A DNA stretch of 8,725 bases from Lachnospiraceae bacterium (GTDB lineage Bacteria; Bacillota; Clostridia; Lachnospirales; Lachnospiraceae), in NCBI GenBank assembly GCA_015057205.1, contig SVEW01000097.1:1-8725 (forward strand), given 5' to 3'. The notes beneath the pieces were generated by a model that was not told the origin of the DNA, did no database searches, and saw nothing but the letters and a program-made list of their open reading frames with translations. The position numbers and the translations under genes are program-made. Positions 5,422 to 8,725 of this stretch are shown here, in pieces. Each line of letters begins with the position of its first letter. Position 1 is the stretch's first letter.

Positions 5422-6642
5422 TTACACCTCGATTCTGCAGAAGCTCTTCTTTCCTTTCTTTACAATGAATTCAGAGCTAAAATCTGCGTTTGTATAAGTT
5501 GTCTTAACGTCAGTTATTTTCTCATCATTTACAGAAACACCGCCCTGTTCTACGGCACGACGAGCTTCGGATCTTGTTTTGCAAAGTTCAGCACTTACAA
5601 GAACCTGAAGAATATCAATGACTCCATCGCGGAAGTCGGATTCCTGTAACGTTACGCTTGGCATGTTTTCTTTGTTGCCACCGCCGGCGAATAATGCGTG
5701 AGAAGCTTCTTTTGCCTTATTGGCTTCTTCTTCACCGTGAACCATCTTGGTAAGTTCGAAGGCTAAGATTTCCTTGGCTTCGTTTAATTTAGCTCCTTCC
5801 CAGTCGTTCATGGCGTCAATCTCTTCCAATGGAAGGAAGGTCAGCATGCGGATACATTTCATAACATCTGCGTCCGCAACGTTTCTCCAGTACTGGAAGA
5901 AGTCGAATGGAGAAGTTTTATTCGGATCAAGCCATACGGCGTTTCCTGCGGTCTTACCCATCTTCTTGCCCTGTGAGTCGGTGAGAAGGGTAATGGTCAT
6001 AGCGTGGGAATCTTTACCCAGCTTACGACGAATCAGTTCGGTACCGCCTAACATGTTGCTCCACTGGTCATCGCCACCACACTGCATATTACAGCCATTG
6101 TGCTGGAACATATGATAAAAGTCGTAGGACTGCATAATCATATAGTTAAACTCAAGGAAGCTCAACCCTTTTTCCATACGCTGTTTGTAGCATTCTGCGC
6201 GAAGCATGTTGTTTACGGAAAAGCAAGCGCCAACCTCACGTAACAATTCTACATAGTTTAAATTCATCAGCCAGTCAGCGTTGTTCAGCATTAAGGCCTT
6301 GCCATCGGAAAAATCGATGAAGCGTTCCATCTGGCGCTTGAAGCATTCTGCGTTGTGGTCGATATCTTCACGGGTAAGCATTTTACGCATGTCGGTACGT
6401 CCGGAAGGATCGCCAATCATGGTAGTTCCGCCACCGATTAAGGCGATTGGCTTATTACCCGCATCCTGTAAACGTTTCATTAAAGTAAGAGCCATGAAAT
6501 GGCCTGCGGTTAAGCTGTCTGCGGTACAGTCAAAACCGATGTAAAATGTGGCCTTACCGTTGTTGAGAAGGTCACGAATTTCTTCTTCGTTGGTTACCTG
6601 CTTAATCAAACCGCGGGCAACTAATTCTTCATAAATCTGCAT
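5422..6642 (-). CDS. tyrS: Tyrosyl-tRNA synthetase
   Basis: A class I aminoacyl-tRNA synthetase that charges tRNA-Tyr in the cytoplasm. Seen in 406 aa: YIGFDCTADSLTAGHFM (34-50) at the HIGH region; GDPSGRTDMR (77-86); NYMIMQSYDF (166-175), the tyrosine-binding helix; GGDDQWSN (189-196); KMGKT (227-231), the KMSKS loop; and a C-terminal S4 RNA-binding domain beginning near residue 340 (SAELCKTRSEARR, then GGVSVNDE). I start at ATG 6642-6640 because AAAGGAGA lies just upstream; the longer frame begins at a TTG five codons earlier that falls before this site. Numbering matches Bacillus stearothermophilus TyrRS: T40 and H48 are present, but position 45, normally His, is Thr, and position 39, normally Pro, is Cys. 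It leads the tyrS-proX operon under a T-box. Confidence 0.97.
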   Translation of the reverse strand: MQIYEELVARGLIKQVTNEEEIRDLLNNGKATFYIGFDCTADSLTAGHFMALTLMKRLQDAGNKPIALIGGGTTMIGDPSGRTDMRKMLTREDIDHNAECFKRQMERFIDFSDGKALMLNNADWLMNLNYVELLREVGACFSVNNMLRAECYKQRMEKGLSFLEFNYMIMQSYDFYHMFQHNGCNMQCGGDDQWSNMLGGTELIRRKLGKDSHAMTITLLTDSQGKKMGKTAGNAVWLDPNKTSPFDFFQYWRNVADADVMKCIRMLTFLPLEEIDAMNDWEGAKLNEAKEILAFELTKMVHGEEEANKAKEASHALFAGGGNKENMPSVTLQESDFRDGVIDILQVLVSAELCKTRSEARRAVEQGGVSVNDEKITDVKTTYTNADFSSEFIVKKGKKSFCRIEV

Positions 6643-6679
6643 GTTTTCTCCTTTCAAAATCGAGCCGGGGCTTCGATGT

Positions 6680-6716
6680 AAAAAAAAGCCCCAAGCTGCA
6701 TGGTACAGCTTAGGGC
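6680..6716 (-). terminator. T-box conditional terminator
   Basis: On the minus strand, GCCCTAAGCTG (6716-6706) pairs with CAGCTTGGGGC (6698-6688), 11 bp with one wobble, followed by eight T (6687-6680). Its 5' arm contains CCTAAG, also needed by the antiterminator, so the two folds exclude each other. It lies about 37 nt before the tyrS start. Confidence 0.93.
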
Positions 6717-6950
6717 GAACATTCTAGTCCGTGTTACCACCTAAGTTCGTATCTGTCTCGCAACAGATACCTCCGTGTGTACGTGACACATTCGCTATAA
6801 CGGGCGACCCCGAAGCAGCCTACTATGATTTCGGTGCTCAGCTCCCGGATGTATTCCTTTATTCGTTCCCCTGACGCCTCTCAGCAACCGGCAATTCTCT
6901 GTAGGTTATCGGAAAAAAGTACTTGTTCCATTCTATGCTTTTACACTATG
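6680..6950 (-). promoter_or_regulatory. Tyrosine T-box riboswitch leader of tyrS-proX
   Basis: An untranslated leader that binds uncharged tRNA-Tyr and then lets transcription continue. Read on the minus strand: AGTA-containing Stem I from about 6935; specifier codon UAC at 6853-6851 in the context GGAATACATCC, followed by GGGAGCTGAG; Stem III GTATCTGT/ACAGATAC (6749-6756 with 6763-6770); and the conserved T-box AGGTGGTAACACGGAC (6742-6727), whose TGG pairs with the tRNA end. The antiterminator forms from CTTAGG (6745-6740) with CCTAAG (6714-6709), and GGAC with GTTC. The competing terminator uses the same CCTAAG strand. This leader fills most of the 414-bp gap between tyrS and the GNAT gene. 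Confidence 0.95.
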
Positions 6951-6956
6951 CAAAAC

Positions 6957-6985
6957 ATTATAGGGGCTTTCTATATAAAAGTCAA
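6957..6985 (-). promoter_or_regulatory. Sigma-A promoter of the T-box/tyrS-proX operon
   Basis: On the minus strand: TTGACT (6985-6980), a 17-nt spacer, and a consensus TATAAT (6962-6957). The predicted start near 6950 leaves about 308 nt of leader before tyrS. Confidence 0.92.
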
Positions 6986-6996
6986 TAATTTCGGGC

Positions 6997-7025
6997 TTGT
7001 TTCTGAAAAAAAAGATGGCTATAAT
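6997..7025 (+). promoter_or_regulatory. Sigma-A promoter of the GNAT gene
   Basis: TTGTTT (6997-7002), a 17-nt spacer, and a consensus TATAAT (7020-7025). The predicted start near 7032 is about 25 nt before ATG 7057. Its -35 is 11 bp from the -35 of the divergent tyrS promoter. Confidence 0.82.
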
Positions 7026-7056
7026 GTATATAGAATGATGATAGGGGGATTTCAGA

Positions 7057-7686
7057 ATGTTTTATAGAACACTAGAAGTTACGACAAAAGATAATCGCAC
7101 GGTGGCATTACGTAGTGTACGCCCGGAGGAAGCAGAACAGGCATTGGCATGTCTGAAAGAATTTTGTGGACAGACGTGCTTTTTAGCGAGAAGAGCGGAA
7201 GAAATTGATATTACGGTAGACGATGAGCGGAAATATCTTGAAGACAAGCAGGATGCGAAGGACGCAGCACAGCTGGCCGCGTATTTGGATGATAAAATGG
7301 TTGGTTTGGCTAGTGTATGGCCGTTAGGCGGAGGCGAACGCAAGAAACATCGCTGTTTGCTGGGAATTTCATTGGATAAAAGCGTATGGAATATAGGTAT
7401 CGGAAGCCGCATGATGGAGGCCCTGATTGATGTAGCACAGCGAATTGGTTACGAGCAGATGGAATTGCAGGTTTTCGCGGAAAATGAAGCGGCCATTCGC
7501 CTTTATGAAAAATATGAATTCGAAAATTGCGGAACGGTACCGAGAGCCTACAAGGATGCCGATGGAACCTACCATGACGAGGTTACGATGGTAAAAAATT
7601 TGACCGTGAAATTTGAGCCGTGGGAAAAAGCGACCATGGATTTAGAAGAATGGATTGAAGAGCAAGGAATTCAGCTTCGCTACTAA
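7057..7686 (+). CDS. GNAT family N-acetyltransferase
   Basis: A cytoplasmic GCN5-related N-acetyltransferase that would transfer acetyl from acetyl-CoA to an amine; the acceptor is not readable. Seen in 209 aa: an N-terminal strand with LRSVRPEEAEQALACL; the central MVGLASVWPLGGGERKKHRCLLGISLDKSVWNIGIGSRMM region, whose IGIGSR (113-118) is the pyrophosphate-binding motif A (Q/R-x-x-G-x-G/A); then ELQVFAENEAAIRLYEKYEF, the family's motif B with its usual Asn. About 30 residues after the core (from FEPWEKATMDLEEWIEEQG) form an acidic helical tail. ATG 7057 follows AGGGGG (7043-7048). It has its own promoter, divergent from tyrS. No terminator lies between it and the 35-aa gene 68 bp downstream, so the two may share a transcript. 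Confidence 0.9.
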   Translation: MFYRTLEVTTKDNRTVALRSVRPEEAEQALACLKEFCGQTCFLARRAEEIDITVDDERKYLEDKQDAKDAAQLAAYLDDKMVGLASVWPLGGGERKKHRCLLGISLDKSVWNIGIGSRMMEALIDVAQRIGYEQMELQVFAENEAAIRLYEKYEFENCGTVPRAYKDADGTYHDEVTMVKNLTVKFEPWEKATMDLEEWIEEQGIQLRY

Positions 7687-7716
7687 GATGTCCTATTTAT
7701 AGTACATAGAAAATCG

Positions 7717-7722
7717 TATACT
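7717..7722 (+). promoter_or_regulatory. Possible -10 element of the 35-aa gene
   Basis: TATACT (5 of 6 to consensus) lies in the gap after the GNAT gene. The -35 at 17 nt, TATTTA (7694-7699), is poor. If used, transcription would start near 7729, inside the left arm of the inverted repeat at 7722-7731. Confidence 0.35.
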
Positions 7723-7758
7723 CATCTTATCAAAAGAGCCAAGGAGGAGATAAGATGA
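7722..7758 (+). promoter_or_regulatory. Perfect 10-bp inverted repeat enclosing the ribosome binding site and start codon of the 35-aa gene
   Basis: TCATCTTATC (7722-7731) pairs perfectly with GATAAGATGA (7749-7758). The 17-nt loop (7732-7748) carries the AAGGAGGA ribosome binding site, and the right arm contains the ATG (7755-7757). No T-tract follows, so it is not a terminator. In RNA it would bury the start codon, suggesting translational control. Confidence 0.65.
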
Positions 7759-7862
7759 AAGGATACTATGTACCGGACGGATATATGGGATATTGCGCAG
7801 GGGAATACGTTTTATTTTCCTCTGAGGCAGATTATGTAGAATATGTAGAAGAAGCAGCATAA
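7755..7862 (+). CDS. 35-aa tyrosine-rich acidic small protein
   Basis: A short gene of unknown function. The protein begins MKGYYVPDGYMGYCAGEY, continues VLFSSEADYVEY and ends VEEAA. Seven of 35 residues are Tyr, and it is acidic, with one Cys and no membrane segment or signal peptide. Support for a real gene: a strong AAGGAGGAG binding site with about 5-nt spacing, in-frame tandem stops TAA TAG (7860-7865), and a strong terminator starting one base after them. It may be expressed from the GNAT promoter or from a weak local -10. The start codon lies inside a 10-bp inverted repeat. The aromatic Y-V-P-x-G-Y-M-G-Y core looks like a folded mini-domain rather than random coding, but I know no named family and infer no function. 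Confidence 0.75.
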   Translation: MKGYYVPDGYMGYCAGEYVLFSSEADYVEYVEEAA

Positions 7863-7865
7863 TAG

Positions 7866-7898
7866 CTCGGGGAATTAGCTTCCCCGAGTATTTTTTTT
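7866..7898 (+). terminator. Terminator of the GNAT/35-aa unit, also coding for the end of the serine acetyltransferase
   Basis: CTCGGGGAA (7866-7874) pairs perfectly with TTCCCCGAG (7880-7888), 9 bp with a 5-nt loop, followed by TA and eight T (7891-7898). On the opposite strand it encodes the last residues and the TAA stop (7877-7875, in the loop) of the convergent gene. On the minus strand no T-run follows, so it should be one-directional. Confidence 0.93.
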
Positions 7899-8725
7899 AC
7901 ATTCCATCACCAGATTCTTAATAATGACACGCGAGCCGGCCGGTACGGAGGAAGTAATAAACGTATTACTTCCAATAATGGACAAATCACCGATGACCGT
8001 GTTACCGCCTAAAATGGATGCGCCGGCATAAATCGTGACGTGATTACCGATGGTAGGGTGTCTTTTTACACCGGAAAGTTTTTGACCGCCGCTTGTGGAA
8101 AGTGCGCCTATTGTGACACCCTGATAGATTTTTACATAATCGCCAATCAAGGATGTTTCACCGATTACAACGCCCGTTCCGTGGTCGATGAAAAAATGTT
8201 TTCCGATGGTGGCACCCGGATGAATGTCAATGCCGGTTTGTTCATGGGCATATTCCGTCATTAAGCGAGGAATAATTGGAACATTCAATTGATATAGTTC
8301 ATGCGCAAGTCGATAGGTTGTAATGGCAATTATGCTGGGGTAGGCCAAAATGACTTCCGCAAGGCTTTCGGCAGCAGGATCACCATGAAAGACAGCCAAC
8401 AGATCGGTTTCCACATAATCACGTATGCAGGGAATGGATGAAAAAAAGGATTTGCATATGCGGTAGCTTTCTTTCTTATTTTCCGCTTCCGTTTTGGTAT
8501 CCGCGTCTGCTCTGAAGTGAAGTGCCAGTGTTACCAACTTATGCAGGTGGTAAAACGTATCCTCTATGTTGACGGCGATACTGTTATCCGGATTGTAGAT
8601 TTTCACATTGCGATCTCTATAATAACCCGGAAAAATAATACGAAACATGTGATCCACCAATTGGCGGACTTCAAAGCGATCCGGCTGGTGATAAATATTG
8701 ACGTTATCAATGTGCTTGTTGCCGT
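7875..8725 (-). CDS. Serine O-acetyltransferase, EpsC type (5' end outside window)
   Basis: Transfers acetyl from acetyl-CoA to L-serine, giving O-acetylserine, the direct precursor of cysteine. The frame is open to the right edge (about 283 codons visible), so the start lies outside; the first visible residues GNKHIDNVNIYHQPDRFEV continue without a stop, and internal starts such as the TTG at 8660 should not be used. Seen: an N-terminal helical domain (FRIIFPGYYRD, then DTFYHLHKLVTLAL), ETDLLAVFHGDPAA, AYPSIIAITTYRLAHELY, then left-handed beta-helix hexapeptide repeats from GIDIHPGATIG on, with the catalytic DHGTGVVIGET segment and SGVKRHPTIGN. The C-terminus KKNTRGS is encoded by an A-run plus a terminator hairpin and lacks the terminal Ile that docks into CysK in E. 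coli. Family assignment is secure; regulation is outside the window. Confidence 0.93.
   Translation of the reverse strand, partial: GNKHIDNVNIYHQPDRFEVRQLVDHMFRIIFPGYYRDRNVKIYNPDNSIAVNIEDTFYHLHKLVTLALHFRADADTKTEAENKKESYRICKSFFSSIPCIRDYVETDLLAVFHGDPAAESLAEVILAYPSIIAITTYRLAHELYQLNVPIIPRLMTEYAHEQTGIDIHPGATIGKHFFIDHGTGVVIGETSLIGDYVKIYQGVTIGALSTSGGQKLSGVKRHPTIGNHVTIYAGASILGGNTVIGDLSIIGSNTFITSSVPAGSRVIIKNLVMECKKNTRGS

Noticed and set aside
5203..5649. 148-aa plus-strand frame opposite proX and tyrS
   Set aside because: It is antisense to two well-supported genes, has no ribosome binding site and an unstructured composition.
6643..6657. TTG start five codons upstream of tyrS
   Set aside because: The ribosome binding site AAAGGAGA falls inside those codons, and starting at ATG 6642 gives numbering that matches known TyrRS proteins.
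6825..7067. 80-aa plus-strand frame in the tyrS-GNAT gap
   Set aside because: It runs antisense through the T-box leader and both promoters; those elements explain the sequence.
7062..7412. 116-aa minus-strand frame opposite the GNAT gene
   Set aside because: It is a shadow of the GNAT reading frame and is rich in Ser as expected for antisense translation.
8658..8660. Serine acetyltransferase start at TTG 8660
   Set aside because: The frame stays open to the window edge and encodes sequence typical of the EpsC N-terminal domain, so the start is outside.
1..8725. CRISPR array, insertion sequence or phage genes
   Set aside because: No regularly spaced repeats, transposase, integrase or phage structural motifs were seen on either strand.

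Overview
The window looks like chromosome of a low-GC Gram-positive anaerobe of the class Clostridia, most likely Lachnospiraceae. The basis is the AT-rich coding, strong AGGAGG-type ribosome binding sites, a tyrosine T-box ahead of tyrS, tRNA genes without encoded CCA, and an EpsC-type serine acetyltransferase. The family-level assignment is inference. The protein families themselves are mostly clear.

Left part (1-2307): a tRNA-Glu/tRNA-Cys pair with its terminator, then a small unrecognised gene (93 aa) with its own terminator, then an orphan dihydrolipoyl dehydrogenase. A second tRNA-Cys has a near-consensus promoter that starts 2 nt after the lpd-like stop codon. The two tRNA-Cys copies differ only by one compensated acceptor base pair and flank an AT-rich block.

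Middle (2308-4909): a MATE-family exporter and a PatB/MalY-type PLP C-S lyase overlap by one base and form a translationally coupled pair. The pair ends at a perfect 12-bp hairpin that also serves the convergent operon.

Right-centre (4923-6985, minus strand): an operon of tyrS and a ProXp-ala/PrdX-type prolyl-tRNA editing deacylase. It is controlled by a complete T-box leader with specifier codon UAC, driven by a TTGACT-17-TATAAT promoter. Tyrosyl-tRNA charging should therefore also set the level of a proline-tRNA proofreading factor.

Right (6997-8725): a divergent promoter drives a GNAT acetyltransferase. It is followed by a 35-aa tyrosine-rich small protein whose start codon lies in a perfect 10-bp inverted repeat with the ribosome binding site in the loop. 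Its terminator hairpin also encodes the last residues and stop codon of the convergent serine O-acetyltransferase gene, which runs off the right edge of the window.

Most of the window is ordinary housekeeping sequence. The best candidates for undescribed biology are the 35-aa gene with its start-codon hairpin, the 93-aa gene with a SigD/FliA-like promoter, and the terminator-encoded tail of the serine acetyltransferase.
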